Source: Pseudoteredinibacter isoporae (GTDB lineage: Bacteria; Pseudomonadota; Gammaproteobacteria; Pseudomonadales; Cellvibrionaceae). Taken from it: a DNA stretch of 64,000 nt. Positions 15,633-25,421 of the stretch are shown here, piece after piece (within the stretch, counting starts at the first letter, position 1; each line of letters opens with the position of its first letter). The stretch covers positions 558,001 through 622,000 of the forward strand of contig NZ_JAAONY010000002.1 of assembly GCF_011602085.1 (NCBI RefSeq), written 5' to 3'. Position numbers and translations under genes: made by a program. The notes under the pieces were generated by a model. The model was given only the letters and a program-made list of their open reading frames with translations. It ran no database searches and was not told the origin of the DNA.

Positions 15633-16691
15633 TTAATCCTGCGCCAATTCACCGCTGGCTAAAATATGGCGAGGTTCGATTTCAAGTGCAACGTGGTAGC
15701 GCTGCCAGATATCGTCTTGTATTTTTTTGGCCAGCATAAGTACCTCTTTTGCCGAACCTTTATTGTAATTGACCAGAACCAGCGCCTGACGTTCATGGAC
15801 GGCCACCTGCTCCTCGCGGTGCCCTTTCCAACCGGCCTGATCAATCAGCCAGCCTGCGGCAAGCTTATAATCATCACCGTGGGGATAAGCCACCAGATCG
15901 GCGTACTCGGCTTTGAGCTGCTGGTAGTGGGCTTCGCTGACAATAGGATTTTTAAAGAAACTGCCCACATTGGGCAACTCAGCCGGGTCGGGCAATTTGA
16001 CACGCCGCAAATTGCAAACGGCCTGGAGAATATCTTTGGGGTTGGCCTGTTCCGGATGAACGCCCAGATCCTGTAAGCTTTGCTGCAGGCCGGGATACCG
16101 GGTGTTAACTTGGGCGCCTCGGCGCAAGCGAAGACGAATTCGACTGATGATGCGACGGGGTTCGCCCGCCTGTTTAAAAATGCTGTCGCGATAGGCGAAC
16201 TGACATTGTTCGGCGCTAAGGCGATAGTGTTTACCGCTGTCGATTTCCAGGCACTCCAGGCTGTCCATTACGTCGCAAAGCTCGACACCATAGGCCCCGA
16301 TATTTTGAATAGGCGCAGCGCCTGCCGCACCGGGAATCAGTGCCAGGTTTTCCAAGCCATACCAACCCTGCTCACAGCAATGACAGACCAGCTCATGCCA
16401 GTTTTCTCCGGCATCTACATCGAGGTACACGGTTTCCGAATCGCTAAGCTCTTCAAGCAATGTGATGCCTTGATTTTGCATGTGCAAAACCAAGCCCGGA
16501 AAATGATCCGACAAAATTACATTGCTGCCACCCCCAAGCACCAGCAGTGGCATATTGGCATTTTCGCTGCGATACCAGTCCAGTGCAGCCTGCAAATCTT
16601 CAAAGCTTTGAATCGCCCAATAAAAACGCGCCTCGGCTTGAATGGCCAGGGTATTAAAATTGCTCAGGTCTTGATGTTCAATTAGGGCCAT
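15633..16691 (-). CDS. murB: UDP-N-acetylenolpyruvoylglucosamine reductase
   Basis: MurB is the FAD-dependent, NADPH-using reductase that makes UDP-MurNAc in peptidoglycan synthesis. The FAD-binding domain shows VLGGGSNVILSD at about residues 50-61 and the loop IPGAAGAAPIQNIGAYGVEL at about 119-138. The substrate domain includes YRDSIFK and the NVGSFFKNP catalytic serine motif. Late residues show AGWLIDQAGWKG. The length of 352 is that of the E. coli-like type I enzyme. It is followed closely by uvrC and preceded, 10 bp away, by the tyrosine phosphatase gene, so it is likely cotranscribed with kdsB and the phosphatase. Confidence 0.97.
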   Translation of the reverse strand: MALIEHQDLSNFNTLAIQAEARFYWAIQSFEDLQAALDWYRSENANMPLLVLGGGSNVILSDHFPGLVLHMQNQGITLLEELSDSETVYLDVDAGENWHELVCHCCEQGWYGLENLALIPGAAGAAPIQNIGAYGVELCDVMDSLECLEIDSGKHYRLSAEQCQFAYRDSIFKQAGEPRRIISRIRLRLRRGAQVNTRYPGLQQSLQDLGVHPEQANPKDILQAVCNLRRVKLPDPAELPNVGSFFKNPIVSEAHYQQLKAEYADLVAYPHGDDYKLAAGWLIDQAGWKGHREEQVAVHERQALVLVNYNKGSAKEVLMLAKKIQDDIWQRYHVALEIEPRHILASGELAQD

Positions 16692-16701
16692 AGTCGTCGC
16701 T

Positions 16702-17208
16702 TTACGTCAAACGCTGTTGAATGTCGGCCAATAAATTATCAGAAGCCGCTTCAATCAAATCCAAGACCAATTCAAAACCGTCTTCACCGCCGTAATACGG
16801 GTCGGGCACTTCTGTCATGGGCTTAGGGAAATCTTCGGGAAGGTAATCCAGCATAAGCTGCACGCGATCTTGATAGGCATCTGGACACAACGCTTGCAGA
16901 TCGTGAAGATTATCGGCGTCCATCGCCAGAACATAATCGAACGCTTCAAAATCGCTGTCGGCCACTTTTCTGGCGCGCAATTGACTCATATCGTAGCCGC
17001 GCTTGGCGGCATGTTGCGACGCTCGAGGGTCGGCCGGGTTACCGATATGCCATCCGCCAGTGCCCGCCGAATCGATAATAATTTGGTCGGCGAGGCCGGC
17101 ATCTTTGACTTTCTTTTGAAAGACGCCATCGGCCGTGGGTGAGCGGCAGATATTCCCTAAACATACAAAAAGCACCTTCACCGGTGCCTGCAAGGTTTCT
17201 TTTGCCAT
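16702..17208 (-). CDS. Low-molecular-weight protein-tyrosine phosphatase
   Basis: The 168-residue product has the P-loop CLGNICRSPTAD (C-x5-R-S) at about residues 16-28, and the acid/aromatic loop VPDPYYGGEDGFE at about 131-143. These are the catalytic Cys, Arg and Asp of the LMW-PTP family (Wzb/YwlE group). The true start is the ATG at 17208; the frame runs further upstream into the end of kdsB without a ribosome site. It lies between kdsB and murB, a common gammaproteobacterial arrangement. It could act on protein tyrosine or arginine phosphate; the sequence does not say which. Confidence 0.93.
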   Translation of the reverse strand: MAKETLQAPVKVLFVCLGNICRSPTADGVFQKKVKDAGLADQIIIDSAGTGGWHIGNPADPRASQHAAKRGYDMSQLRARKVADSDFEAFDYVLAMDADNLHDLQALCPDAYQDRVQLMLDYLPEDFPKPMTEVPDPYYGGEDGFELVLDLIEAASDNLLADIQQRLT

Positions 17209-17227
17209 GTTGCGTTGCTCTCCTTGA

Positions 17228-17989
17228 TTATTGGCCTTGAATAAAATCAACAACGCGTTGGAGATCTTCCGGTGTATCCACACCACCGGGCACTTCAGCG
17301 CAGGCTTCATCCAAGTGAATTTTTTCACCGTGCCAAAGTACGCGTAACTGCTCCAGGGATTCCGTGGCCTCAATAGGCGCCACGTCCCAGGTGACAAAGC
17401 GGTTGAGCAAGGCCACACGATAGGCATAGATACCAATATGACGTTGAGGCACAAAACCTTCGGGCAATGCGTCCCGGCTTTGTGCAAACGCATCACGAGG
17501 CCAGGGCACAGGGGCACGACTGAACGTCAATGCAATCCCCTGCTCGTCGCTCACCGCTTTTACAATATTCGGATTGCAAAAATCTTCCACGCTGTGAATC
17601 GGTTCACTCAAGGTGGCCACGCTGGCTTCTTTGGCTCGATCTAAATTGTTGGCCACCTGATTAATTACTTCAGGCGGAATCAGAGGCTCATCGCCCTGAA
17701 CATTCACCACGATGGCGTCTGGCGCCAAGCCGTATTTTTCAGCCACTTCCTGCAAACGGTCGGTGCCCGACTGGTGATCCGTGCGGGTCATGCACACTTC
17801 CCCACCGAAAGCTTTTACAGCCGCTTCAATGCGCTCATCATCGGTTGCGACAATCACCTGTTTGGCATCGCTCATTTGCGCACGCTCAACCACCCACTGA
17901 ATCATTGGCTTGCCAGCAATATCAGCCAGAGGCTTGGCGGGTAATCGGCTGGACGCGTAACGGGCGGGGATAACAACAAAAAATTCCAT
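17228..17989 (-). CDS. kdsB: 3-deoxy-manno-octulosonate cytidylyltransferase
   Basis: KdsB activates Kdo with CTP to form CMP-Kdo for lipopolysaccharide core synthesis. The nucleotidyltransferase signature [16 protein letters not shown] starts at residue 6. [26 protein letters not shown] and [12 protein letters not shown] follow in the order known for this family. The length of 253 residues is normal. It is followed by the tyrosine phosphatase gene 19 bp downstream and preceded by lpxK, the usual gammaproteobacterial lipid A/LPS cluster; the Trm112-like ycaR gene often found between lpxK and kdsB is not present in the 61-bp gap. Confidence 0.97.
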   Translation of the reverse strand: MEFFVVIPARYASSRLPAKPLADIAGKPMIQWVVERAQMSDAKQVIVATDDERIEAAVKAFGGEVCMTRTDHQSGTDRLQEVAEKYGLAPDAIVVNVQGDEPLIPPEVINQVANNLDRAKEASVATLSEPIHSVEDFCNPNIVKAVSDEQGIALTFSRAPVPWPRDAFAQSRDALPEGFVPQRHIGIYAYRVALLNRFVTWDVAPIEATESLEQLRVLWHGEKIHLDEACAEVPGGVDTPEDLQRVVDFIQGQ

Positions 17990-18050
17990 GATGGGCTCTT
18001 TAACAATTAGGGTTTGGCGTTAAGCACCAGCGAATCAATACTCGGCGGTT

Positions 18051-19115
18051 TTAATCGGCAGCTTTCAGATCTGCCAGGCGGGCAAGGAAGTGTTGCCAGA
18101 ACTCTTCATCGAGCTTTGCGTCAACTTCCAACTGCCACCATTGTTCTGTGCCCGGCCGTGTCGCCAGGCTTTGGCATTTTACCCCATCTTTGGCGGTCAT
18201 TAGCAGGGGCTTGTTCAACGCAAAGGCAAGATGCTGCACATCGTAATTTTGGTGATCATCAAAAGCCTGGCTCTGAAAGCTCAACCCATAGGTCAGCAAG
18301 CTGTCAAAGAAGCGCTGGGGATTGCCAATGCCGGCAATGGCCTGCAAGTCTCCTTCCCTGGCAATGTTCTGCAACTGAACCTCATCGCAAGGGCGCTGTT
18401 CGCCGGTATGCAGATTACGCAAACCGGTGGCTTCCAAGCTCATAGCCAAGGGCTTGGGAGCATTCGTGGGAAGCTGTTCAAAGCTTGGGTGTCTTTTTGA
18501 ACGCGGGCTTTGGTTCACAATCAGAAAATCGACCTCTTCCAATCGCTCGGGCGGCTCACGCAAGGGGCCGGCCGGCAAACACCAGCCATTGCCCAATCCC
18601 CGCGCACTGTCCAGCACGGCAAATTCAATATGACGCGCCAAACGATAGTGCTGCAAGCCATCATCACTCAAAACAATATCGCAGTTATGCCGGGCTTGCA
18701 GTTTGGCCAGAGCCTGATTACGGTCGGCGTCGATTACCACCGGGCAATCGCACTGGCGGGCAATCAATAAGGGCTCATCACCACAGTGCTCCACCGGGCT
18801 GTCGCTGCTCACTTCGTAAGGATAATGTGGCGCCTGACTGCCATAACCACGGGAAATTACGCCGGGCTGCCAACCTTCGGCGCGCAGCCTTTTCACCAGG
18901 GCAATAATCAGGGGGGTTTTACCGGTACCACCAACCGCGATATTACCGACCACAACGACAATCGGGGAATTGGAAGCGGGTTTATGGCTATCTCGACAAC
19001 GACGTTTAGCAGCAATATGGCTAAACAGGGCCGAGGCCGGCCGCAGCAGATGCAGCAAACCATGGCCTTCGTACCAGGCCTCGCTGATGCGCTGGGCCAG
19101 GCTGGCCTTGGCCAT
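18051..19115 (-). CDS. lpxK: Tetraacyldisaccharide 4'-kinase
   Basis: LpxK phosphorylates the 4' position of the lipid A precursor, using ATP. The P-loop is visible in VVVGNIAVGGTGKTPLIIAL at about residues 53-72. The family motifs VISRGYGS, GDEPLLIARQ and LSDDGLQHYRL follow, with the N-terminal helix that binds membrane (AWYEGHGLLHLLRPASALFS). The length of 354 is slightly above the E. coli enzyme. Its ATG overlaps the exbD stop by 1 bp (TAATG), so it is translationally coupled to exbBD. This exbB-exbD-lpxK-kdsB order occurs in Pseudomonas-related genomes. Confidence 0.96.
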   Translation of the reverse strand: MAKASLAQRISEAWYEGHGLLHLLRPASALFSHIAAKRRCRDSHKPASNSPIVVVVGNIAVGGTGKTPLIIALVKRLRAEGWQPGVISRGYGSQAPHYPYEVSSDSPVEHCGDEPLLIARQCDCPVVIDADRNQALAKLQARHNCDIVLSDDGLQHYRLARHIEFAVLDSARGLGNGWCLPAGPLREPPERLEEVDFLIVNQSPRSKRHPSFEQLPTNAPKPLAMSLEATGLRNLHTGEQRPCDEVQLQNIAREGDLQAIAGIGNPQRFFDSLLTYGLSFQSQAFDDHQNYDVQHLAFALNKPLLMTAKDGVKCQSLATRPGTEQWWQLEVDAKLDEEFWQHFLARLADLKAAD

Positions 19116-19534
19116 TAAGACTCTCCTGGCGCTTGGGTGGTAATGCTCAGATTAACAAAGCCCAATTGCCCGGCCACATCCATCGCGGTCACGACCGATT
19201 GGTGAGGCGTTTTGGCATCGGCAGTAATGATCAGTGCCTGCTCGCGGTTATCGCCGGCAATTTCTTCCAGCGCCAGACGCAAGGTACTGGCTTTGCTGTT
19301 TACCAGCCCTTTGCCATTAATGCCGTAACTGCCATCGGCGCCGATCACGACAATCAAGGGTTCCTGCACCTGAGGCTGAGCCTCGCCACTGGATTCCGGC
19401 AGGGTTACCGTCAGATGGGTTTCTTTGGTGAAGGTGGTCGATACCATAAAGAAGATCAGCAGCAGGAACACCACATCGATCAGCGGCGTCAGGTTTACGC
19501 TGTCTTCATCGGTTCTCTGACGACGAAACTTCAT
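19115..19534 (-). CDS. exbD: Biopolymer transport protein ExbD/TolR family
   Basis: The 139-residue product has a short cytoplasmic N-terminus, one membrane helix (about 16-38) with the conserved Asp in NLTPLIDVVFLLLIFFMVS, and a periplasmic domain with VIGADGSYGINGKG and LIITADAKTPHQSVVTAMD. ExbD forms the proton channel with ExbB and powers TonB-dependent transport. The start overlaps the exbB stop (19534). The gene could equally be TolR-like, since the two are homologous, but linkage to lpxK favours the exbBD variant seen next to lipid A genes. Confidence 0.93.
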   Translation of the reverse strand: MKFRRQRTDEDSVNLTPLIDVVFLLLIFFMVSTTFTKETHLTVTLPESSGEAQPQVQEPLIVVIGADGSYGINGKGLVNSKASTLRLALEEIAGDNREQALIITADAKTPHQSVVTAMDVAGQLGFVNLSITTQAPGES

Positions 19535-20163
19535 TAGCCAGCCTCACGCACATCAACACGGCGCTCACTGTGCAGAGCATCAACCAGCTTGACGGCTTCT
19601 TGCTCCATGGTGACGACCAGAGTGTCAACACGACGGGTATAAAAGCGGTGCAACATCATTGCTGGAATGGCCACACAAAGGCCGGCCGCGGTGGTGATCA
19701 ATGCTTCGCTGATGCCACCGGCCAGCGCGCTGGTATTGCCACTGCCTTCCAGCACGATGGCGGTAAAGACTTTAATCATCCCCAGAACCGTACCCAACAG
19801 CCCCAGCAAAGGAGCAATAGACGCTACGGTGCCCAGCACGCCCAGATAGCGCTCCATTTCATGCACGACCTGATTGGCGGCTTCAACGATGGAATCTTTC
19901 ATCACGTCACGGCCGTGACGAGAGTTACTCAAACCTGCTGCCAGAATACGGCCCAGTTCGGAAGACTGTTTCAGTTCACGCAGACGCTGACCATCCAGCT
20001 GATTGTTTTTGATCCAGTTCCAGACTTGGCCCAGGGTGTTCTTGGGAGCGATCTTTTCGGGGTTGAGGGTCCAGTAGCGCTCAATACTGATGGCGATCAC
20101 CGCAATGGAACACAAAATCAAAATACCCATTACCCAGCCGCCGGCAACGACAATCTCTAGCAC
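19534..20163 (-). CDS. exbB: MotA/TolQ/ExbB-family proton channel protein
   Basis: The 209-residue product has three membrane segments: about residues 8-27, 105-130 and 145-175. The conserved channel loop VASIAPLLGLLGTVLGMIKV falls at about 115-134, and ALITTAAGLCVAIPAMM in the third helix. It partners ExbD to use the proton motive force. It is the promoter-proximal gene of the exbB-exbD-lpxK unit. About 200 bp separate it from comEC, which is on the same strand and convergent in neither sense, so the promoter is probably in that gap. Confidence 0.93.
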   Translation of the reverse strand: MLEIVVAGGWVMGILILCSIAVIAISIERYWTLNPEKIAPKNTLGQVWNWIKNNQLDGQRLRELKQSSELGRILAAGLSNSRHGRDVMKDSIVEAANQVVHEMERYLGVLGTVASIAPLLGLLGTVLGMIKVFTAIVLEGSGNTSALAGGISEALITTAAGLCVAIPAMMLHRFYTRRVDTLVVTMEQEAVKLVDALHSERRVDVREAG

Positions 20164-20364
20164 GAAGCTCTCCTCAATGGCTCTTTGTTACTGCCCTGCT
20201 CACACCGTCACTTGGCGTGCCATCTGTTGATTATTTAAGCAAGCTTGCTTGCCCGTTACAGATGAAGCCGCAGGCCCCAAAAAGCGCCACTTTAGCACAG
20301 CTGATGCGGGGCTGTGGAGTCTTGTCATTGTGATGGGTTTTGTGTTTTGGCCGGTGGGTTAACC

Positions 20365-22767
20365 TTACAGCGCGAACTCATCGTCCCGGTGCCAATAACG
20401 CTTTCTTTCGAGCCGGCTTCGAACAATGGTTTGCAATTGGATTTCACCGGACTTATTCGGCCCATAGCGCAATTGAATTGCCCCCTCTTTTCCGGTATCA
20501 AACTGCAAACTCTGCGGGTAGCGGCGCAGCACTTTAGCGCTGGGATGGCCGTAGGCGTTTTGCCATGCAGTGCTGCTGATGACGATGGCCGGACGTGTGC
20601 ATGCTGCCCAGGCTTTATGAGAGGAACTGTGGCTGCCATGGTGAGGCAACAACAAGACATCAAGATTGCAGAGATCCGACTTGTCATCCGAAGCTTTGAG
20701 AATTTCTTTTTCCGCCCAGCGTTCGATATCACCGGGCAGCAAAATCTTAAGGTTTTGATATCGGATCAGAAGCACGCAGGAACGATTATTATCTTTCTTT
20801 GCAGCTGAATGCTGAGACAGATTCACCCGTGGCCATAACCACTGAAATTCGACACCCTGCCAAAACCAGGGTTTACCCGCTTGGCAAGCGTTGCGGCTTT
20901 CGATAAAGCCAAGCGCTTTCTGATTGTTTACTTTCTGTAGATAAGTCGGTTCGGCCCAAAGTGTGCCAACCCTGAATTGCGCCAAAAGACTTTCCAGCCC
21001 GCCGGAATGATCGGAATCGCCGTGGGAAATCATCAAGTGATCCAATACATGTAAACCCTGCCTTCGCAAAAACGGTGCAACCACACTGGCTCCGGCATTG
21101 TGTTCAACACTGTAACGCGGCCCGGTGTCGTACAGCACGGCTCGATCATCTTTTTCAATCAGCACCGCCAATCCCTGTCCGACGTCCAGCACCGTTAGCT
21201 GTAAATAGTCGGCGTGGGATTTCAGCAGAGAAGACGGAAATAATAAACCCAATACTGGCAGCAAAAATAACAACCTGCCATGAAACCCTTTTGGCAACCA
21301 GAAGAGCAACGCTGCCCCAAACATCAATGCTAATGACCATGCACTGAAGGCAATGCCCGGCCACCATAATGCATCCTGCGGACTGATTACTTCCGTTTTA
21401 AAATAGGCGTTGAGAAGTGACGACATGTCTTCTCGCCAATCAAGCAGGTATTGCAAGTAAAACCACAGAACATCCAGAGCGGTATCTGCCCAGCGCAACG
21501 GCCATTGCCAATCCAGATTGACAAACCAGCTTAGGCAAAATAGCAACAGCAAAGGCATGATGACAAAGCTCAACCAGGGAATCGCGAGCAGGTTTGCCGG
21601 CAAGGACAAACGGCCACTGGGCAATTGCAGATAACACAAAAGCACCGATAAAAAACTGGCAATTAATAACTGGGAACGCAGCAGTTGCCAACTGTAAGCA
21701 GCTACACTTCTTTTGGCTTTTGTGTAAGACCAGTAGCCATATATTAAAGCCGCCACCGCAGCGAAAGATAAACATCCTCCTGCCTGTTCCAGGGCCCAGG
21801 GATCCACAAACAGCAGTAACAATAGAGCAAGGAGCCATACCCGCCAGGGCGATATGGAATGTGCGCTGATGGCCGCCAGCAAATACACCCACAGCATCAG
21901 CAAGGCACGCTGAGTGGGCAAGCTGAAATCGGCTAAACAAGCGTAGGCGAAGGCCATCACTCCCCCACCCCATAAAGCCCAGCTTTGGGCGCTGGGAAGC
22001 CGCTCGGAAAACAGTTGAGCTATGCGTCCCAAACCGCCAAAGAACAACATGCCCAAAGCCGCTGCCAAGCCAATATGCAAACCTGAAATGGCCAGCAAAT
22101 GCCCAGTGCCGGTCTGTTGCAGCAATGACCAATGCTCCTGCTTGAGCCCACTGCGATCACCCAGCAACAAGCCCTTAATCAGAGGTGCCTGCTTGAGCGG
22201 CTGCCCATCAATAAATCGTCCGAGCTTTTCTCGCACCGACACTTGAGCCGAGCCATCGATTCTGTGCAGTTTTTTGATATAGCCAACGGCCACAATGGAT
22301 TGGCTCAGCAAGCGAGCCTGATAATCCCCAGCACCGATATTGTGTAAGCCTCGGGGTGACTTCAGTTTGATATCCGCTTCGAGAATTCGACCGGAACGAA
22401 GAGTTATGCTTTCCTGCAACTGCTCGGGTGAAAATTCATGATGATAATTGCCCTTGAGGTAAGATCGCGCCGTCGGGTAGTACAACCGCAATCGTATACG
22501 CTCACCTTCGAGTTCTTTCCAGAGTGCATCAGCGCCTGCTTGCCCACCGGGAAAACTCAATGCCTTGATACGCCCCTCAAAACGCCAGGCCTTTTCAGTG
22601 ATGATCGGTGAGTTTTCGATTCGAACTTGAAGCCTCAGTACGCGCCCTTCCAACTCCGAGGGCCACTGAGCTTGCAGGGAAAGATCGGCTCTTAGCAGGA
22701 ACAGGGAAAAAGCGCCTATTCCCCAGGCCAGCAAAACACCAACGAATGCAGCAAGCAGTGGCCACAC
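20365..22767 (-). CDS. comEC: DNA internalization-related competence protein ComEC/Rec2
   Basis: The 800-residue product has an N-terminal OB-like region (about 40-200) and a central polytopic Competence domain with the signature HLLAISGLHIGLAAALGMLF at about 230. A C-terminal metallo-beta-lactamase-like domain follows, from about residue 525, with LTVLDVGQGLAVLIE, LYDTGPRY, MISHGDSDHSGGLESLL and LPHHGSHSS. ComEC forms the inner-membrane channel for single-stranded DNA uptake in natural transformation, and the lactamase domain may degrade the non-transferred strand. It is monocistronic on the minus strand, upstream of exbB, as in several gammaproteobacteria where comEC sits beside exbBD-lpxK. 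Confidence 0.96.
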   Translation of the reverse strand: MWPLLAAFVGVLLAWGIGAFSLFLLRADLSLQAQWPSELEGRVLRLQVRIENSPIITEKAWRFEGRIKALSFPGGQAGADALWKELEGERIRLRLYYPTARSYLKGNYHHEFSPEQLQESITLRSGRILEADIKLKSPRGLHNIGAGDYQARLLSQSIVAVGYIKKLHRIDGSAQVSVREKLGRFIDGQPLKQAPLIKGLLLGDRSGLKQEHWSLLQQTGTGHLLAISGLHIGLAAALGMLFFGGLGRIAQLFSERLPSAQSWALWGGGVMAFAYACLADFSLPTQRALLMLWVYLLAAISAHSISPWRVWLLALLLLLFVDPWALEQAGGCLSFAAVAALIYGYWSYTKAKRSVAAYSWQLLRSQLLIASFLSVLLCYLQLPSGRLSLPANLLAIPWLSFVIMPLLLLFCLSWFVNLDWQWPLRWADTALDVLWFYLQYLLDWREDMSSLLNAYFKTEVISPQDALWWPGIAFSAWSLALMFGAALLFWLPKGFHGRLLFLLPVLGLLFPSSLLKSHADYLQLTVLDVGQGLAVLIEKDDRAVLYDTGPRYSVEHNAGASVVAPFLRRQGLHVLDHLMISHGDSDHSGGLESLLAQFRVGTLWAEPTYLQKVNNQKALGFIESRNACQAGKPWFWQGVEFQWLWPRVNLSQHSAAKKDNNRSCVLLIRYQNLKILLPGDIERWAEKEILKASDDKSDLCNLDVLLLPHHGSHSSSHKAWAACTRPAIVISSTAWQNAYGHPSAKVLRRYPQSLQFDTGKEGAIQLRYGPNKSGEIQLQTIVRSRLERKRYWHRDDEFAL

Positions 22768-22887
22768 AACTTGCCTCCTTCACTTTGTCAGCTCTATGCG
22801 TTGCGCAAACACAGCATTATCGTCTCTGTCCCTCTGACGCCAAGCAGCCAATGGCATTAAAGCGGTCAAGGGGTTTACAATAACGTC

Positions 22888-23343
22888 ATGGCAAAATTAT
22901 TGATCGTCTATCACAGCCAAACTGGCAATACCGAGCAGCTTATCCTGGCCGCCCACCGTGGTGCGGCTAAAGAAAGTGATTGCGAGCTGCGCCTGAAGCG
23001 CGCATTCGATGCAGATCTGGCAGACCTGTTGTGGTGTGACGGGGTACTGTTTGGCAGCCCGGAAAACTTTGGCTATATGTGCGGCGCCATCAAGGATTTT
23101 TTTGACCGCACCTTTTACCCTGCAGAACCTTATGAACTGAACTTGCCCTATGGCCTGCTGGTTTCTGCGGGCAATGATGGCAGTGGTGCCATTCGCGAAA
23201 TGGATCGAATTCTCTGCGGCTACCCCATGAAAAAAGCTCTGCCCGATTTGATTGCCAAAGGTGAAATTCAACAAGCGCATTTGCAGCAAGCTGAAGAAAA
23301 CGGCGAAGCCTTTGCAACGGGTTTATGCATGGGTATTTTCTAA
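22888..23343 (+). CDS. Flavodoxin-like NAD(P)H-dependent oxidoreductase
   Basis: The 151-residue product opens with a flavodoxin FMN phosphate-binding loop, LIVYHSQTGNTEQLI, at residues 4-18. It continues with VLFGSPENFGYMCGAIKDFFDR at about 53-75 and VSAGNDGSGAIREMD, both in the flavin-binding pattern of flavodoxin-fold reductases. It is likely a small FMN-binding redox protein; the electron partner is unknown. It is transcribed away from comEC, with its start about 120 bp from the comEC start, so a shared divergent promoter region is likely. Confidence 0.85.
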   Translation: MAKLLIVYHSQTGNTEQLILAAHRGAAKESDCELRLKRAFDADLADLLWCDGVLFGSPENFGYMCGAIKDFFDRTFYPAEPYELNLPYGLLVSAGNDGSGAIREMDRILCGYPMKKALPDLIAKGEIQQAHLQQAEENGEAFATGLCMGIF

Positions 23344-23409
23344 CACATTCACCAACCGGCACGTTCCTTGCGTATACACCCCCAGTCTTGCTATTTATCG
23401 GGGAAAGTT

Positions 23410-23736
23410 ATGCGCTTTAACAAACATATGATCGATTTATTGCGGGAAATTCGTCGTCGGGTACCCAGCCATCAAAAGCCCTCCATCAAACTGGCCAATC
23501 CCGAACTCATTGACGAGTTGTATATCGCCTACGAACAGAGCCGCGACAGTATTTGCCAGCTGTTAATCCGGGAGTTTATCGAACAGAACCGTTCTCTGGG
23601 AGAACCGTTACGGGAAGACCGAAACACTCGGCACGTCACAATTCCTCAGTTGAGCGGAGCAACAAAAGTCGAACCGGAAAACCAAAAAGCTGAACGCCCC
23701 AAACGGGTTTATCGGGGACAAATTGTAGAAGCGTAG
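23410..23736 (+). CDS. Hypothetical 108-residue soluble protein
   Basis: The product has an N-terminal helical half (NKHMIDLLREIRRRVP, then ANPELIDELYIAYEQSRD) and a polar, basic C-terminal tail that looks disordered. I do not recognise a family. I choose the ATG at 23410 with GGGGAAAG just upstream; an earlier start at 23368 lacks one. It is 66 bp after the flavodoxin gene and in the same direction, so cotranscription is likely. Similar small proteins near flavodoxins are known to me only as hypotheticals. Confidence 0.65.
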   Translation: MRFNKHMIDLLREIRRRVPSHQKPSIKLANPELIDELYIAYEQSRDSICQLLIREFIEQNRSLGEPLREDRNTRHVTIPQLSGATKVEPENQKAERPKRVYRGQIVEA

Positions 23737-23800
23737 CAATTGAAAAAGGTAAAAAGAAAAAGCACCGAATTGGCACAAGCTGCTGCATTTAAGGGCAAAA

Positions 23801-23828
23801 CAGTTGCGCGATGGATCTCGCGCGACTG
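23801..23828. terminator. Hairpin between convergent genes
   Basis: CAGTTGCGCG pairs with CGCGCGACTG (one G-T pair) around an 8-nt loop. It lies between the converging hypothetical gene and the oxidase gene and could end transcription from both sides. No strong T-run follows. Confidence 0.4.
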
Positions 23829-23852
23829 TTGGTAAAGCAAACAATAGAGAAC

Positions 23853-25163
23853 TTAGAGTTTGTCCATCAAGCTGTAGAACAGCATACCCGCGACGAGCCC
23901 AGGCCAACGTAGCAAAGTACCACCTGGGAAGCTATGGGTAGGTACATCGGCCATTACATCAAAACGTTCCGCCGTGCCAGAAACAGCCTCGGCTAATAAC
24001 TTACCGCCCATGACGGCCGTTGGTACACCATGACCGGAGTAACCCTGGGCAAACAGAATGTTCGGTTGTAAGCGCCCGAAGTGCGGCATGCGATTCAGGG
24101 TAATGGCCAACGTGCCCCCCCAACCGTAATCGATTTTGGTGTTTTCCAACTGCGGATAGATACGCAGCATATATTTGCGCACAAAGTGTTTAATATCCGC
24201 CGGAAATTTGCTGCTGTAGTTTTCACCACCGCCGAAGATCAGGCGATTGTCACCACTGAGTTTCCAATAGTTAATCACAAACAAAGTGTCGGCAACGGCG
24301 GTATCGTCGCGAATCAACTCGCGGGCCAACTCCTCGGACAAGGGCTCAGTTGCCAGAACAAAGTTATTGATGGGCATAATCTTGCCCGCCATTTTGGATT
24401 CGAGGCTGCCCAGATAACCATTGCAGCCCATCACCAGATACTTGGCTTTCACATGCCCTATTTTCTGGCCGTTGTCTTCACAGTGGATAGTGAGATTGCC
24501 CTGCCCTTCGTAGTGACTGACTCGGCTTTTCTCAAAAATTTGAACACCCGCTTCACGACAGGCGCGAGCCAAACCCAGAGCAAAGTTTAAGGGGTGCAGG
24601 TGCATGGAACGCTGGTCGAGCTGACCACCATGAAAGCCTTTTGAACCCACCAACTGTGCGACTTCATGTTTATCTACGTAACGGCAATCCTGATAGTCGT
24701 ATTCATCGCGTAACAGCGCCACATCGTCCTGCATCCAGCCCGCGTGCTTCGCTTTGGATGCCACGTGCAAAATGCCTTTCTTTAAGTCACAGTCGATATT
24801 GTGCTCTTCCACCAGCTTGGCAACCGTGTCGACCGCTTCCAGGCTGTATTGCCACATTTCGGCCGCACGCTCTTTGCCCACCAGTGCTTCCAGCTCTTCC
24901 TGATCTTTGCGCTGGCCCACACCGCAGTGCCCACCATTACGACCGGACGCACCCCAACCCACACGCTCAGCTTCCAGCAAAGCCACTTTGTAGCCCTTCT
25001 TGGCCAGGTGCAGCGCAGCACTCAAACCGGTGTAGCCGCCACCAATAACGCAGACATCCGCCTCGACTTCACCTTCTATTCGAGGGTGCTCCTGTGCACC
25101 AATGGCCGTCGCGGAATAGTAGGAAGGCTCGTAACCTAGGGTTTTGGCATCTTGCTGAATCAT
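23853..25163 (-). CDS. puuB: Gamma-glutamylputrescine oxidase-like FAD-dependent oxidoreductase
   Basis: The product belongs to the DAO-type FAD oxidoreductases. The dinucleotide-binding motif VCVIGGGYTGLSAALHLAKK lies at about residues 36-55, then GASGRNGGHCGVG, and near the C-terminus GYSGHGVPTAVMGGKLLAEA. Sequence and neighbourhood match PuuB/OrdL-type gamma-glutamylputrescine oxidases of putrescine catabolism. I start it at the ATG at 25163, which has AAAGGTAACG upstream; longer starts at 25190 and 25220 lack a ribosome site. It diverges from the puuA-like gene across a 258-bp AT-rich region, so both are probably controlled from there. A related FAD enzyme on another gamma-glutamyl amine is possible. 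Confidence 0.85.
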   Translation of the reverse strand: MIQQDAKTLGYEPSYYSATAIGAQEHPRIEGEVEADVCVIGGGYTGLSAALHLAKKGYKVALLEAERVGWGASGRNGGHCGVGQRKDQEELEALVGKERAAEMWQYSLEAVDTVAKLVEEHNIDCDLKKGILHVASKAKHAGWMQDDVALLRDEYDYQDCRYVDKHEVAQLVGSKGFHGGQLDQRSMHLHPLNFALGLARACREAGVQIFEKSRVSHYEGQGNLTIHCEDNGQKIGHVKAKYLVMGCNGYLGSLESKMAGKIMPINNFVLATEPLSEELARELIRDDTAVADTLFVINYWKLSGDNRLIFGGGENYSSKFPADIKHFVRKYMLRIYPQLENTKIDYGWGGTLAITLNRMPHFGRLQPNILFAQGYSGHGVPTAVMGGKLLAEAVSGTAERFDVMADVPTHSFPGGTLLRWPGLVAGMLFYSLMDKL

Positions 25164-25421
25164 GGCGTTACCTTTGTTAAATGCATTCATAAATGCGTCT
25201 GTTGAATACGCTTTACGCAATCGAACGCTTGGCCGGATACGCCGGAAGGCGCTATCTGCCTCGCTTTTTATAACTTTTTGAATAATTGCTCAATATTTAC
25301 TTGAATGATAATTCGGGTTTTTGCAATAATCAAGACTCAGCCCATTTGGGGCTGGACGTTGATGGCTCGAAATGTCCTGAGCTTCACGCTATATTGCAAA
25401 AAATTCCAATAACGGTGATTT